The translations under genes were made by a program, and so were the position numbers. The notes under the pieces are model-generated. The model searched no databases and was not told the origin of the DNA. It saw nothing but the letters and a program-made list of their open reading frames with translations. A stretch of DNA of 64,000 nt from assembly GCF_004331385.1 (NCBI RefSeq), contig NZ_SJON01000010.1, forward strand, positions 1 to 64,000, given 5' to 3'. The number at the start of each line of letters is the position of its first letter. The stretch's first letter is position 1. Below are positions 12,331 to 22,873 of the stretch, piece by piece. Source of the DNA: Enterobacter quasihormaechei (lineage in GTDB: Bacteria; Pseudomonadota; Gammaproteobacteria; Enterobacterales; Enterobacteriaceae).

Positions 12331-15300
12331 ATGCCTGAACACTATCGTTATTCCCTGCCTGTTAAACCAGGCGATCAACGCCAGCTCGGCGAACTGACGG
12401 GCGCGGCCTGCGCCACGCTGGTGGCGGAAATTGCCGAGCGGCATCCTGGGCCGGTGGTGCTGGTTGCCCCGGACATGCAAAACGCCCTGCGCCTGCACGA
12501 TGAGATCCGCCAGTTCACCGACAGCCTGGTCTTCAGCCTGGCCGACTGGGAAACGCTTCCCTACGACAGTTTCTCTCCGCACCAGGAGATTATCTCCTCG
12601 CGCCTGTCGACGCTGTACCAGCTTCCCACCATGCAGCGCGGCGTGCTGATTGTGCCGGTGAATACCCTGATGCAGCGCGTTTGCCCGCACAGCTACCTGC
12701 ACGGCCACGCGCTGGTCATGAAAAAAGGCCAGCGCCTGTCGCGCGATGCCCTGCGCGTGCAGCTGGACGGCGCTGGCTATCGTCATGTCGACCAGGTGAT
12801 GGAGCACGGCGAGTACGCGACGCGCGGCGCGCTGCTGGATCTCTATCCGATGGGCAGCGATCAGCCGTATCGTCTGGATTTCTTCGACGACGAGATCGAC
12901 AGCCTTCGCGTGTTCGACGCCGATACCCAGCGCACGCTGGAAGAGGTGGAATCCATTAACCTGCTGCCCGCCCATGAGTTCCCGACGGATAAAACCGCCA
13001 TCGAACTGTTCCGCAGCCAGTGGCGCGACAGGTTCGACGTGAAGCGTGATGCTGAACATATTTATCAGCAGGTCAGCAAGGGCACCCTGCCGGCCGGGAT
13101 CGAATACTGGCAGCCGCTGTTCTTTAACGAGCCGCTGCCGGCGCTGTTCAGCTACTTCCCGGCAAACACGCTGATTGTGAATACCGGCGACATCGACGCC
13201 AGCGCCAGCCGCTTTGAAAGCGAGACGCGCGCCCGCTTTGAAAACCGGGGCGTGGACCCGATGCGTCCGCTGCTGCCGCCGGAAATGCTGTGGCTGCGTA
13301 CCGATGAGCTCAACGCCGAGCTGAAACGCTGGCCGCGCATGCAGCTCAAAACCGACTCGCTTGCCGATAAGGCGGCGAACACCAATCTCGCGTTCCGGAC
13401 GCTGCCCGATCTGGCCGTCCAGGCGCAGCAGAAATCCCCGCTGGATAATCTGCGCAAGTTTCTTGAGTCCTTTACCGGACCGGTGGTGTTTTCCGTTGAA
13501 AGCGAAGGTCGCCGTGAAGCGCTGGGTGAACTGCTGGGACGGATTAAGGTCGCACCAAAACGCATTCTGCGGCTGAGCGAGGCGACCGGTAACGGTCGTT
13601 ACCTGATGATCGGCGCCGCCGAGCACGGATTCATTGATACGCTCAATAACCTGGCGTTGATTTGTGAAAGCGATCTGCTGGGCGAACGCGTGGCGCGCCG
13701 TCGTCAGGACAGCCGTCGCACCATCAACCCGGACACCCTGATCCGCAACCTGGCCGAGCTGCATCCCGGCCAGCCGATCGTGCACCTGGAACACGGTGTG
13801 GGTCGCTATCAGGGTATGACCACCCTCGAAGCCGGTGGCATCAAAGGTGAATACCTGATGCTGACCTACGCCAACGACGCCAAACTGTACGTGCCGGTGT
13901 CGTCTCTGCACCTGATCAGCCGCTACGCGGGCGGTGCCGAAGATAACGCGCCGCTGCATAAGCTGGGTGGCGACGCCTGGTCACGCGCGCGGCAGAAAGC
14001 GGCGGAAAAAGTGCGCGACGTGGCCGCCGAGCTGCTGGACATTTACGCCCAGCGAGCGGCCAAAGAGGGTTATGCGTTTAAGCATGATAAGGAGCAATAC
14101 CAGCTGTTCTGCGACAGCTTCCCGTTTGAAACTACGCCGGATCAGGCTCAGGCCATCAACGCGGTGCTGAGCGACATGTGCCAGCCGCTGGCGATGGACC
14201 GTTTAGTTTGTGGCGACGTGGGCTTCGGTAAAACCGAGGTGGCGATGCGCGCCGCTTTCCTGGCGGTTGAGAACAACAAGCAGGTGGCGGTGCTGGTGCC
14301 GACCACCCTTCTTGCCCAGCAGCACTTTGACAACTTCCGCGACCGCTTCGCCAACTGGCCGGTGCGTATCGAAATGTTGTCCCGCTTCCGCAGCGCCAAA
14401 GAGCAGACGCAGATCCTGGAGCAGGCAACCGAAGGCAAAATTGATATCCTGATCGGTACCCACAAGCTGCTGCAAAGCGACGTGAAGTGGAAAGATCTGG
14501 GCCTGTTGATTGTCGACGAGGAGCACCGTTTCGGGGTGCGCCATAAAGAGCGCATCAAAGCGATGCGCGCCGACGTCGACATCCTGACCCTCACCGCAAC
14601 GCCGATCCCGCGCACCCTGAACATGGCGATGAGCGGCATGCGCGATCTGTCGATTATCGCCACCCCGCCGGCGCGCCGTCTGGCGGTGAAAACCTTCGTG
14701 CGCGAGTATGACAATCTGGTGGTGCGCGAGGCGATCCTGCGCGAAGTGCTGCGCGGCGGCCAGGTTTACTATCTCTACAATGACGTCGAAAATATCCAGA
14801 AAGCCGCCGACAGGCTGGCAGAGCTGGTGCCGGAAGCGCGCATCGCCATCGGTCACGGCCAGATGCGCGAGCGCGAGCTGGAGCGGGTGATGAACGACTT
14901 CCACCACCAGCGCTTCAACGTGCTGGTGTGTACCACCATCATTGAAACCGGGATCGACATTCCGACGGCAAACACGATCATCATCGAGCGCGCGGATCAC
15001 TTCGGTCTGGCCCAGCTGCACCAGCTGCGCGGCCGCGTCGGGCGTTCGCACCATCAGGCCTACGCGTGGCTGCTGACGCCGCATCCGAAGGCGATGACCA
15101 CCGACGCGCAAAAGCGTCTGGAAGCCATCGCCTCGCTGGAAGATCTGGGCGCGGGCTTTGCGCTGGCGACGCACGATCTGGAGATCCGCGGCGCCGGTGA
15201 GCTGCTGGGTGAAGACCAGAGCGGCTCCATGGAAACTATCGGTTTCTCGCTGTATATGGAGCTTCTGGAAAATGCCGTCGACGCGCTTAAAGCCGGACGT

Positions 15301-15777
15301 GAACCGTCTCTGGAAGATCTCACCAGCCAGCAGACCGAAGTGGAGCTGCGCATGCCTTCCCTGCTGCCGGACGACTTCATCCCTGATGTCAACACGCGAC
15401 TGTCGTTCTACAAACGCATTGCCAGCGCGAAAAGCGAAGGCGAGCTCGAGGAGATCAAGGTTGAGCTGATTGATCGTTTCGGCATTCTGCCGGACGCGGC
15501 GCGCAACCTGCTGGATATCGCCCGGCTGCGTCAGCAGGCCCAGAAGCTGGGGATCCGCAAGCTCGAAGGCAACGAGAAAGGCGGCATGATTGAATTTGCC
15601 GAGAAGAACCACGTCGACCCGATGTGGCTGATTGGCCTGCTGCAAAAACAGCCGCAGCATTTCCGTCTTGATGGCCCGACGCGTCTGAAATTCACCCAGG
15701 ATCTGACAGAGCGTAAAACACGCATGGACTGGGTGCGTAACTTTATGCGCCAGCTGGAAGAGAACGCTATCGCTTAA
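12331..15777 (+). CDS. mfd: Transcription-repair coupling factor Mfd
   Basis: A 1148-residue DNA translocase that removes RNA polymerase stalled at lesions and recruits UvrA. Length equals E. coli Mfd. In order: a UvrB-homology module at the N-terminus, the RNA-polymerase-interacting domain around LEHGVGRYQGMTTLEAGG, translocase motifs with Walker A GDVGFGKT at 628-635, the DEEH box (VDEEHRFGVRHKER), TATPIPRTL, the helicase region GRVGRSHHQAYAW, and the C-terminal autoinhibitory domain. The start is the ATG at 12331 (MPEHYRYSLPV); the 17-codon extension upstream is not conserved. Very long stop-free frames on the opposite strand are codon-bias shadows. Confidence 0.98.
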   Translation: MPEHYRYSLPVKPGDQRQLGELTGAACATLVAEIAERHPGPVVLVAPDMQNALRLHDEIRQFTDSLVFSLADWETLPYDSFSPHQEIISSRLSTLYQLPTMQRGVLIVPVNTLMQRVCPHSYLHGHALVMKKGQRLSRDALRVQLDGAGYRHVDQVMEHGEYATRGALLDLYPMGSDQPYRLDFFDDEIDSLRVFDADTQRTLEEVESINLLPAHEFPTDKTAIELFRSQWRDRFDVKRDAEHIYQQVSKGTLPAGIEYWQPLFFNEPLPALFSYFPANTLIVNTGDIDASASRFESETRARFENRGVDPMRPLLPPEMLWLRTDELNAELKRWPRMQLKTDSLADKAANTNLAFRTLPDLAVQAQQKSPLDNLRKFLESFTGPVVFSVESEGRREALGELLGRIKVAPKRILRLSEATGNGRYLMIGAAEHGFIDTLNNLALICESDLLGERVARRRQDSRRTINPDTLIRNLAELHPGQPIVHLEHGVGRYQGMTTLEAGGIKGEYLMLTYANDAKLYVPVSSLHLISRYAGGAEDNAPLHKLGGDAWSRARQKAAEKVRDVAAELLDIYAQRAAKEGYAFKHDKEQYQLFCDSFPFETTPDQAQAINAVLSDMCQPLAMDRLVCGDVGFGKTEVAMRAAFLAVENNKQVAVLVPTTLLAQQHFDNFRDRFANWPVRIEMLSRFRSAKEQTQILEQATEGKIDILIGTHKLLQSDVKWKDLGLLIVDEEHRFGVRHKERIKAMRADVDILTLTATPIPRTLNMAMSGMRDLSIIATPPARRLAVKTFVREYDNLVVREAILREVLRGGQVYYLYNDVENIQKAADRLAELVPEARIAIGHGQMRERELERVMNDFHHQRFNVLVCTTIIETGIDIPTANTIIIERADHFGLAQLHQLRGRVGRSHHQAYAWLLTPHPKAMTTDAQKRLEAIASLEDLGAGFALATHDLEIRGAGELLGEDQSGSMETIGFSLYMELLENAVDALKAGREPSLEDLTSQQTEVELRMPSLLPDDFIPDVNTRLSFYKRIASAKSEGELEEIKVELIDRFGILPDAARNLLDIARLRQQAQKLGIRKLEGNEKGGMIEFAEKNHVDPMWLIGLLQKQPQHFRLDGPTRLKFTQDLTERKTRMDWVRNFMRQLEENAIA

Positions 15778-15784
15778 ATGATTG

Positions 15785-15811
15785 CCCCCGCCAGCGTTCG
15801 GCTGGTGGGGG
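15785..15811 (+). terminator. Hairpin after mfd
   Basis: An 11-bp stem (CCCCCGCCAGC with GCTGGTGGGGG, one G-U pair) with a five-base loop starts 8 bases after the mfd stop. The following ACAATTT is T-poor, so termination efficiency is uncertain. Confidence 0.55.
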
Positions 15812-15922
15812 ACAATTTACAAACTCTTTGCACTTCGCCCAATCTTCCCGACTATACATTCGCCATACTTATCATTAACGCCTTATAAAACAATAACCTT
15901 ATCATTTGTATGGATTATGATA

Positions 15923-16888
15923 ATGATGACCTCTTCGCGTTTTACCCGCTGGATCACGCTGTTTGCGCTGGCCGCAGCGGTTGCCGTTGCGCTGCCCGCG
16001 CGCGCTAATACCTGGCCTCTTCCGCCTGCTGGCAGCAACGTCGTGGGCCAGAACCGCTTCCATGTCGTTGAAAATGATGGCGGCTCGCTGGAAGCAATTG
16101 CCAAAAAATATAATGTCGGGTTCCTGGCGCTGTTGCAGGCCAACCCGGGCGTTGACCCCTATGTGCCCCGGGCCGGCAGCGTGCTGACGATTCCACTGCA
16201 AACCATTCTCCCGGACGCGCCGCGTCAGGGCATTGTGATTAATCTCGCCGAGCTGCGTCTGTATTACTACCCGCCGGGCAAGAATGAAGTCACCGTCTAC
16301 CCTATCGGTATCGGCCAGCTGGGGGGCGATACGCTTACCCCGACCATGGTCACCACCGTCTCTGATAAGCGCGCCAATCCTACCTGGACGCCGACGGCAA
16401 ACATTCGCGCCCGCTATAAAGCACAAGGTATCGATCTGCCCGCTGTGGTTCCCGCTGGCCCGGACAACCCGATGGGGCACCACGCGATCCGCCTGGCGGC
16501 CTACGGTGGGGTTTATCTTCTGCACGGCACGAATGCGGATTTCGGGATCGGGATGCGCGTCAGCTCCGGCTGTATTCGCCTGCGCGATGACGACATCAAG
16601 ACGCTGTACAGCGTGATTACCCCTGGCACGAAAGTGAATATCATCAACACGCCGATTAAGGTGTCTGAAGAGCCGGGTGGCGTCCGTCTGGTTGAGATCC
16701 ACCAGCCGCTGTCGAAAAACATCAATGACGATCCGCAGACGCTGCCTATTAATCTGAATGCGGCTATGGTGAGCTTTAAAACAAACGCCAACACCGATGG
16801 CGCGGTGATGGAGCGGGCGATGGAAGCGCGCTCGGGAATGCCGACCAACGTCACGCGGCATCATGAGATTGCGCAACAGTCGATGTAA
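15923..16888 (+). CDS. ldtC: L,D-transpeptidase LdtC (Braun lipoprotein anchoring)
   Basis: A 321-residue periplasmic enzyme that links Braun lipoprotein to peptidoglycan. A signal peptide spans roughly residues 1-28 (ending LPARA before NTWPLPP), followed by a LysM-type domain (FHVVENDGGSLEAIAKKYNV) and a YkuD catalytic domain. The catalytic set is visible: His201 in LLHGTNADFG and Cys217 in MRVSSGCIRL. The start is chosen at the ATG of 15923 (MMTSSRF); ATGs at 15917 and 15926 are alternatives and the ribosome-binding site is weak. It is known in E. coli as YcfS. A strong terminator follows. Confidence 0.95.
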   Translation: MMTSSRFTRWITLFALAAAVAVALPARANTWPLPPAGSNVVGQNRFHVVENDGGSLEAIAKKYNVGFLALLQANPGVDPYVPRAGSVLTIPLQTILPDAPRQGIVINLAELRLYYYPPGKNEVTVYPIGIGQLGGDTLTPTMVTTVSDKRANPTWTPTANIRARYKAQGIDLPAVVPAGPDNPMGHHAIRLAAYGGVYLLHGTNADFGIGMRVSSGCIRLRDDDIKTLYSVITPGTKVNIINTPIKVSEEPGGVRLVEIHQPLSKNINDDPQTLPINLNAAMVSFKTNANTDGAVMERAMEARSGMPTNVTRHHEIAQQSM

Positions 16889-16904
16889 ACCAGTCATAAC
16901 GACA

Positions 16905-16933
16905 AACGCCCTGCATGAGCAGGGCGTTTTTTA
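16905..16933 (+). terminator. Rho-independent terminator of ldtC
   Basis: A perfect 10-bp stem AACGCCCTGC / GCAGGGCGTT with a tetraloop is followed by a T run (TTTTTTATT). It sits between ldtC and convergent bhsA. Confidence 0.9.
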
Positions 16934-16965
16934 TTGCAGTGGCATAACGGAGGGTTGCGTTACGC

Positions 16966-17223
16966 TTATTTGTAGATAACTGCGGTACCGTGCAGGGTGT
17001 TAGGACCGGTCACAGAGGTGATGCGGAATGATTTCGCACCCATTTCGTCAGCTTTTTGCGCCAGCTGATCTTCCAGAGAGCCCAGGTTAGTCCCGGCGGT
17101 GGCAGAGATGGTACCGACTTTCTGCTGGTCTGCTGGAGTAGACTGAACTTCAACAGCAGCGAAGCTTGCGAAAGAGAGTGAACTCAGAACGGCGGCAGCG
17201 ATGAGGGTTTTAACGTTTTTCAT
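16966..17223 (-). CDS. bhsA: Multiple-stress outer-membrane protein BhsA (DUF1471/YhcN family)
   Basis: An 85-residue secreted protein almost identical to E. coli BhsA (YcfR, also called ComC). The signal peptide is residues 1-22 (MKNVKTLIAA...SFASFA), followed by the DUF1471 fold with GAKSFRITSVTGPNTLHGTAVIY. In E. coli it is induced by copper, chlorine, acid and other stresses, lowers outer-membrane copper permeability and affects biofilms. Its control region contains a promoter, a CRP-type box and an inverted repeat (17255-17317), and it is divergent from its repressor gene comR. Confidence 0.96.
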   Translation of the reverse strand: MKNVKTLIAAAVLSSLSFASFAAVEVQSTPADQQKVGTISATAGTNLGSLEDQLAQKADEMGAKSFRITSVTGPNTLHGTAVIYK

Positions 17224-17254
17224 AATTTTTTACCTTTAGCAGATGATGGTGTGG

Positions 17255-17276
17255 TCGTTAGTTATTTAATTAACGA
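17255..17276. promoter_or_regulatory. Inverted repeat in bhsA leader, candidate ComR operator
   Basis: TCGTTA (17255-17260) and TAACGA (17271-17276) form a 6-10-6 inverted repeat. It lies just downstream of the predicted bhsA start and 32 bases upstream of the bhsA ATG. Placement and symmetry suit a TetR-family repressor such as ComR, but the assignment is inference. Confidence 0.4.
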
Positions 17277-17287
17277 TCGATAGATAA

Positions 17288-17317
17288 ATGATAGATGTGA
17301 TCCAGGTCACACGTCAA
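17288..17317 (-). promoter_or_regulatory. Predicted bhsA promoter
   Basis: On the minus strand TTGACG (17312-17317) and TATCAT (17288-17293) are spaced by 18 bases. The predicted start is near 17281, giving a leader of about 58 bases. The spacer is filled exactly by a perfect CRP-type palindrome (17296-17311). Confidence 0.5.
17296..17311. promoter_or_regulatory. Perfect CRP-type box (TGTGA-N6-TCACA)
   Basis: TGTGA at 17296-17300 and TCACA at 17307-17311 with a six-base spacer match the CRP consensus core exactly. The site lies inside the predicted bhsA promoter spacer and 157 bases upstream of comR, so CRP would more likely block bhsA or act on comR than activate bhsA. Confidence 0.6.
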
Positions 17318-17467
17318 CCCATTTTTATAATGACCATTAAATTAATTTGTTTTGCCTTATATTTCATAAAGATAAATTAAAATTATTTTTCAGAAATCAC
17401 TGCTGGTCGTAGCAGGCATTTATTTTTATAATGATTATTCAACAAATCAACAGAGGACCAACGGCAT

Positions 17468-18103
17468 ATGACAACCGACGTCACGAGTTGCGCAAAGAAA
17501 AGCCGTGGCCGACCAAAAGTGTTCGACAGGGATGCGGCGCTCGATAAGGCCATGACGCTCTTCTGGCAGCATGGGTATGAAGCCACGTCGCTTTCCGATC
17601 TGGTGGAAGCAACCGGCGCAAAAGCCCCTACCCTCTATGCAGAGTTCACCAACAAAGAAGGCTTATTCCGGGCCGTTCTGGACAGATACATCTCGCGCTT
17701 CGCGTCAAAACATGAAGCGCAGCTGTTCTGTGAAGATAAAACCGTTGAGCAGGCATTGCGGGATTATTTCTGCGCGGTTGCAACCTGCTTCACCAGTAAA
17801 GACACGCCCGCGGGCTGTTTTATGATCAACACCTCCGCCACCCTCGCCGCATCGTCGAAGGAGATAGCCAACACGGTTAAATCACGTCATGCGATGCAGG
17901 AGGAGACGCTCAGTACGTTTCTGACTCAGCGCCAGCAGCGCGGCGAAATTCCGGCGCACTGCCGTCCGCAGGAGCTGGCCCAGTATCTGAGTTGTATTTT
18001 GCAGGGGATGTCGATAAGCGCCCGTGAAGGCGCGACGCTGGAAAAGTTGCAGGGTATTACGCAAACAACGCTGCGCCTGTGGCCGGAACTGCTTAAGCTC
18101 TGA
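17468..18103 (+). CDS. comR: TetR-family copper-responsive repressor ComR
   Basis: A 211-residue TetR/AcrR regulator. The N-terminal helix-turn-helix lies at about 15-65, with RGRPKVFDRDAALDKAMTLFWQHGYEATSLSDLVEATGAKAPTLYAEFTNKEGLF in the classic layout, and a C-terminal ligand domain contains CFMINTSATL. E. coli ComR (YcfQ) represses the adjacent bhsA/comC and is released by copper. The ATG at 17468 has AGAGGACC upstream. A TATAAT hexamer at 17427-17432 is a likely -10. The C-terminal half diverges more from E. coli than the DNA-binding part. Confidence 0.93.
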   Translation: MTTDVTSCAKKSRGRPKVFDRDAALDKAMTLFWQHGYEATSLSDLVEATGAKAPTLYAEFTNKEGLFRAVLDRYISRFASKHEAQLFCEDKTVEQALRDYFCAVATCFTSKDTPAGCFMINTSATLAASSKEIANTVKSRHAMQEETLSTFLTQRQQRGEIPAHCRPQELAQYLSCILQGMSISAREGATLEKLQGITQTTLRLWPELLKL

Positions 18104-18105
18104 AG

Positions 18106-18142
18106 CAAAAAAAAGCTCCTCAGCCTGAGCGCATGAGGAGCT
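18106..18142 (-). terminator. Rho-independent terminator of ycfJ
   Basis: On the minus strand the 9-bp stem AGCTCCTCA / TGAGGAGCT is followed by eight T residues. It lies 20 bases beyond the ycfJ stop and also just after the convergent comR stop. Confidence 0.85.
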
Positions 18143-18162
18143 AAGTTCAGAGAACATCTTTT

Positions 18163-18702
18163 TTACGCTTTGTTATTCAGTATCAGCTGACCATTACCGT
18201 CGAGCGGGATTTGCGTGCCAGGATCTTTATCCATACGGATTTTCCCCTGCTGGTCGCCGATTTTGTAGGTTACGTCGTAACCCAACATTTTTTCAGACTT
18301 GTCATACACGGTTTTACAGCGCTGCTGCGTTGTGGTGTAGGTGTCGTTTTCCTGCATCGCGCCCTGCACCTGGTTACCGGCATAACCGCCACCCAGCGCA
18401 CCGACAACCGTCGCGACATCCTTACCACGGCCACCACCAAACTGATGACCAATCACCCCACCGGCAACCGCACCCAGCACGGAGCCCGCGATACGGTTTT
18501 CGTCCTGAACCGGACGACGATGGGTGACAGAAACATTACGGCACTCCTGACGAGGCGTCTTGACCGTCTCTTTAATCGGTGTAGCGGAAACCACCTGCGC
18601 ATACTGCGGGCCACGATCAAGTACGTTCAGACTGGCAACGGCAGCCACACCCAGCGCAGCTGCGACGCCAATCCCTATACCCGCCAACATTGATTTATTC
18701 AC
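18163..18702 (-). CDS. ycfJ: Glycine-zipper membrane protein YcfJ
   Basis: A 179-residue protein with an N-terminal membrane segment (MLAGIGIGVAAALGVAAVA) and a central glycine-zipper pair (GSVLGAVAGGVIGHQFGGG and VVGALGGGYAGNQV), the Gly-zipper/Rick-17kDa type found in envelope proteins. The start is a GTG at 18700-18702: an excellent AGGAGG lies a few bases upstream, and the protein from here matches the E. coli length exactly, so the upstream frame is not used. The molecular function is not established; the neighbourhood is stress-related. Confidence 0.92.
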   Translation of the reverse strand: MNKSMLAGIGIGVAAALGVAAVASLNVLDRGPQYAQVVSATPIKETVKTPRQECRNVSVTHRRPVQDENRIAGSVLGAVAGGVIGHQFGGGRGKDVATVVGALGGGYAGNQVQGAMQENDTYTTTQQRCKTVYDKSEKMLGYDVTYKIGDQQGKIRMDKDPGTQIPLDGNGQLILNNKA

Positions 18703-18860
18703 GGGACTTCCTCCTTTGTTGCAATTGGTAGCAATTTTGCAGTGCGCTAAGCGCTTCGCCAATAAGACAAAGGATCAAAAAATGGGGCATTGACCTGGCA
18801 TAAGGCGTGTTTAGGAGAACTCTTAAGCGTCAGGAGCAGGATGAACAGCATGATGTGCTA

Positions 18861-18887
18861 AAAATTCCCTCCGGCGGGCCCGGAGGG
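18861..18887 (-). terminator. Rho-independent terminator of ndh
   Basis: On the minus strand the 8-bp stem CCCTCCGG / CCGGAGGG is followed by AATTTTT. It is located 10 bases past the ndh stop. Confidence 0.75.
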
Positions 18888-18896
18888 AGGGATAAA

Positions 18897-20201
18897 TTAG
18901 TGCAGCTTCAGGCGTGGGCGGATCACGCGGTTGATACGGCCGACCAGCATCATTAAGCCGGTTTTGAAGTAGCCGTGCAGCGCAATCTGGTGCATACGGT
19001 ACAGAGAGATGTACACGAAGCGGGCGATACGCCCTTCAACCATCATGGAGCCGCGCATCAGGTTGCCCATCAGGCTGCCTACGGTGGAGAAGTTGGAGAG
19101 CGACACCAGAGAGCCATGGTCTTTGTAGACATAGGCTTTCATCGGTTTGCCTTTCGCCTGCGCCAGGATGTTGTGCAGCACGAGGCTTGCCATCTGGTGT
19201 GCTGCCTGAGCGCGAGGAGGCACAAACCCGCCTTCCGGACGCGCGCAGGAGGCACAGTCACCGATGGCGAAGATGTCCGGATCGCGCGTGGTTTGCAGCG
19301 TCGGCTCGGTCACCAGCTGGTTAATGCGGTTCGTCTCCAGCCCACCGATATCCTTCATGAAATCAGGCGCTTTGATACCAGCGGCCCAGACCATCAGGTC
19401 GGCCTGGATGTACTCGCCGTCTTTGGTATGCAGACCGCCCTCATCCGCGCTGGTCACCATGGTCTGGGTCAGTACGCGCACGCCCAGCTTGGTCAGCTCG
19501 TTATGGGCAGCGCCGGAGATACGCGGCGGCAGCGCCGGCAGAATGCGTTCACCTGCTTCCACCAGCGTCACGTTCAGCGCTTCGTTAGTCAGCCCCTTGT
19601 AGCCGTAGCTGTGCAGCTGCTTAACCGCATTGTGCAACTCCGCCGATAACTCCACGCCCGTTGCCCCGCCGCCCACGATAGCAATGTTAACCTTGCCGTT
19701 GGCCCCCATGTTATTGGTGTACTTCAGGAACAGGTTAAGCATTTCCTGATGGAAACGACGCGCCTGATGCGGGTTATCCAGGAAGATGCAGTGCTCTTTC
19801 ACGCCTGGCGTGTTGAAGTCATTGGACGTACTGCCCAGCGCCATCACCAGCGTGTCATAGGCCAGCTTGCGCTCAGGGACCAGCAGCTCGCCTTTGTCAT
19901 CCCGCAGCTCGGCCAGCGTGATGGTTTTATTTTCACGGTTGATATCCACCACGGAGCCCAGCTGGAACTGGAAATGGTGGTTACGCGCATGCGCCAGATA
20001 GCTCAGCGCATCCACGCCCTCATCCAGCGACCCGGTCGCCACTTCGTGCAGGAGCGGCTTCCACAGGTGGCTGTGGTTACGATCCACCAGCGTAATTTTG
20101 GCTTTCTTACCGCGCCCCAGCTTCTTACCCAGCTGTGTCGCCAGCTCCAGTCCGCCAGCACCACCGCCGACAATCACTATCTTTTTCAATGGCGTAGTCA
20201 A
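18897..20201 (-). CDS. ndh: NADH:quinone oxidoreductase II (non-proton-pumping) Ndh
   Basis: A 434-residue peripheral membrane flavoprotein that passes electrons from NADH to quinone without pumping protons; same length as E. coli Ndh. The FAD-binding GGGAGG is at 12-17 and a second dinucleotide fold is seen at [12 protein letters not shown] (about 170-181), with GDCASC and the AHQMA FAD loop following. A C-terminal amphipathic region ([29 protein letters not shown]) anchors the enzyme. It is monocistronic, flanked by a terminator and by a promoter with an FNR box, consistent with repression in anaerobic growth. Confidence 0.98.
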   Translation of the reverse strand: MTTPLKKIVIVGGGAGGLELATQLGKKLGRGKKAKITLVDRNHSHLWKPLLHEVATGSLDEGVDALSYLAHARNHHFQFQLGSVVDINRENKTITLAELRDDKGELLVPERKLAYDTLVMALGSTSNDFNTPGVKEHCIFLDNPHQARRFHQEMLNLFLKYTNNMGANGKVNIAIVGGGATGVELSAELHNAVKQLHSYGYKGLTNEALNVTLVEAGERILPALPPRISGAAHNELTKLGVRVLTQTMVTSADEGGLHTKDGEYIQADLMVWAAGIKAPDFMKDIGGLETNRINQLVTEPTLQTTRDPDIFAIGDCASCARPEGGFVPPRAQAAHQMASLVLHNILAQAKGKPMKAYVYKDHGSLVSLSNFSTVGSLMGNLMRGSMMVEGRIARFVYISLYRMHQIALHGYFKTGLMMLVGRINRVIRPRLKLH

Positions 20202-20301
20202 CGTGACCCCCTCAAATTATTAACCAATTGTTAATTAAAAGTTATAGAAATAACCCTTAATTAACAACAGGTTACTGCGCTGAAACCATTCAGATTCATT
20301 G

Positions 20302-20330
20302 AGAATAGCACGTCAGGCGCATTGGTCATA
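20302..20330 (-). promoter_or_regulatory. Predicted ndh promoter
   Basis: On the minus strand TATGAC (20325-20330) and TATTCT (20302-20307) are spaced by 17 bases. The predicted start is near 20295, leaving a leader of about 94 bases and placing the FNR box centre near -49. Confidence 0.5.
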
Positions 20331-20336
20331 CCAAAA

Positions 20337-20350
20337 TTGATATGTATCAA
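20337..20350. promoter_or_regulatory. FNR box upstream of ndh
   Basis: TTGAT-ATGT-ATCAA is an exact match to the FNR consensus. In E. coli FNR represses ndh from sites near -50 and -94; the placement here agrees with the proximal one. Confidence 0.85.
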
Positions 20351-20382
20351 GTTTTGATGGTTTAAAAGTAGACAATTCCGAC

Positions 20383-20421
20383 AAAAAAGAGGCCCGGCAC
20401 GCTTTCGCGTACCGGGCCTCT
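20383..20421 (-). terminator. Rho-independent terminator of the hinT-ycfP transcript
   Basis: On the minus strand a long stem (GAGGCCCGGTACGC / GCGTGCCGGGCCTC, one G-U pair) closes a short loop and is followed by six T residues. It lies 17 bases after the ycfP stop. Confidence 0.9.
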
Positions 20422-20437
20422 ATCAGGTTCAGGGAAA

Positions 20438-20980
20438 TCAGCCCAGCGTTTTGAAGGCCTTAATACGCTGCAAATGCGGCGAGATGTTTTTGAACTTGTG
20501 GGTCTGCTCTTCGTCCCAGACAATTTCGTAGTAATGATGCAGAAGCTCGGCGGCGCGGGAGCTGTTCAGCGCTTCATCGTTGCGGGAGAGGATCACCAGA
20601 CAGCGATCGCGGTTCTTTTCACGGAAATTGCTCACGCATTTGGTTGCGATATCGGCGTACTCTTCCGGACGGTCAATCTTGCCTTCCATGTTCTCGTTCG
20701 GGAACAGGTTAGGATTGAAAATGACCTGGCGCATATCGCACAAAAAACCGATGCGCTCTGCCCAGTATCCCCCCAACCCTACGCCGCAAATTAGCGGGCG
20801 ATCGTCGATATTAAGCTGCAACATTTTATCCACTTCTTTCAGCAGATGCTGCATGTCATGCTTCGGATGACGCGTGCTGTAGCTAATCAGCCGAACATCC
20901 GGATCGATAAACTGCAATTGCAGCACTTTCTCATGATTACCAGGACTGTTTGAGTCAAAACCGTGTAAATAGATGATCAT
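20438..20980 (-). CDS. ycfP: YcfP, alpha/beta-hydrolase-like UPF0227 protein
   Basis: A 180-residue protein almost identical to E. coli YcfP. The opening [18 protein letters not shown] and [15 protein letters not shown] have the look of an alpha/beta-hydrolase (oxyanion HGF and a GxGLGG elbow), but the usual nucleophile Ser is replaced by Gly in the elbow (GVGLGG), so catalysis is doubtful. Last gene of a minus-strand run after nagZ (31-base gap), followed by a strong terminator. The biochemical role is unknown. Confidence 0.93.
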   Translation of the reverse strand: MIIYLHGFDSNSPGNHEKVLQLQFIDPDVRLISYSTRHPKHDMQHLLKEVDKMLQLNIDDRPLICGVGLGGYWAERIGFLCDMRQVIFNPNLFPNENMEGKIDRPEEYADIATKCVSNFREKNRDRCLVILSRNDEALNSSRAAELLHHYYEIVWDEEQTHKFKNISPHLQRIKAFKTLG

Positions 20981-21011
20981 CGTCTCACCACGCTACGCCT
21001 TCCGGGATGAA

Positions 21012-22853
<1,842 letters not shown>

Positions 22854-22873
<20 letters not shown>

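Noticed and set aside
12277-13959. A 560-codon open frame on the strand opposite mfd
   Set aside because: It overlaps the well-conserved mfd gene completely, has shadow-like composition and shows no domain I recognise.
14203-15660. A 485-codon open frame opposite the 3' half of mfd
   Set aside because: Same reasons: complementary-strand shadow of a high-GC, codon-biased gene.
16889-17467. Possible small RNA gene around bhsA
   Set aside because: The hairpins are explained by the ldtC terminator and by operator-like palindromes; no separate promoter-terminator pair is visible.
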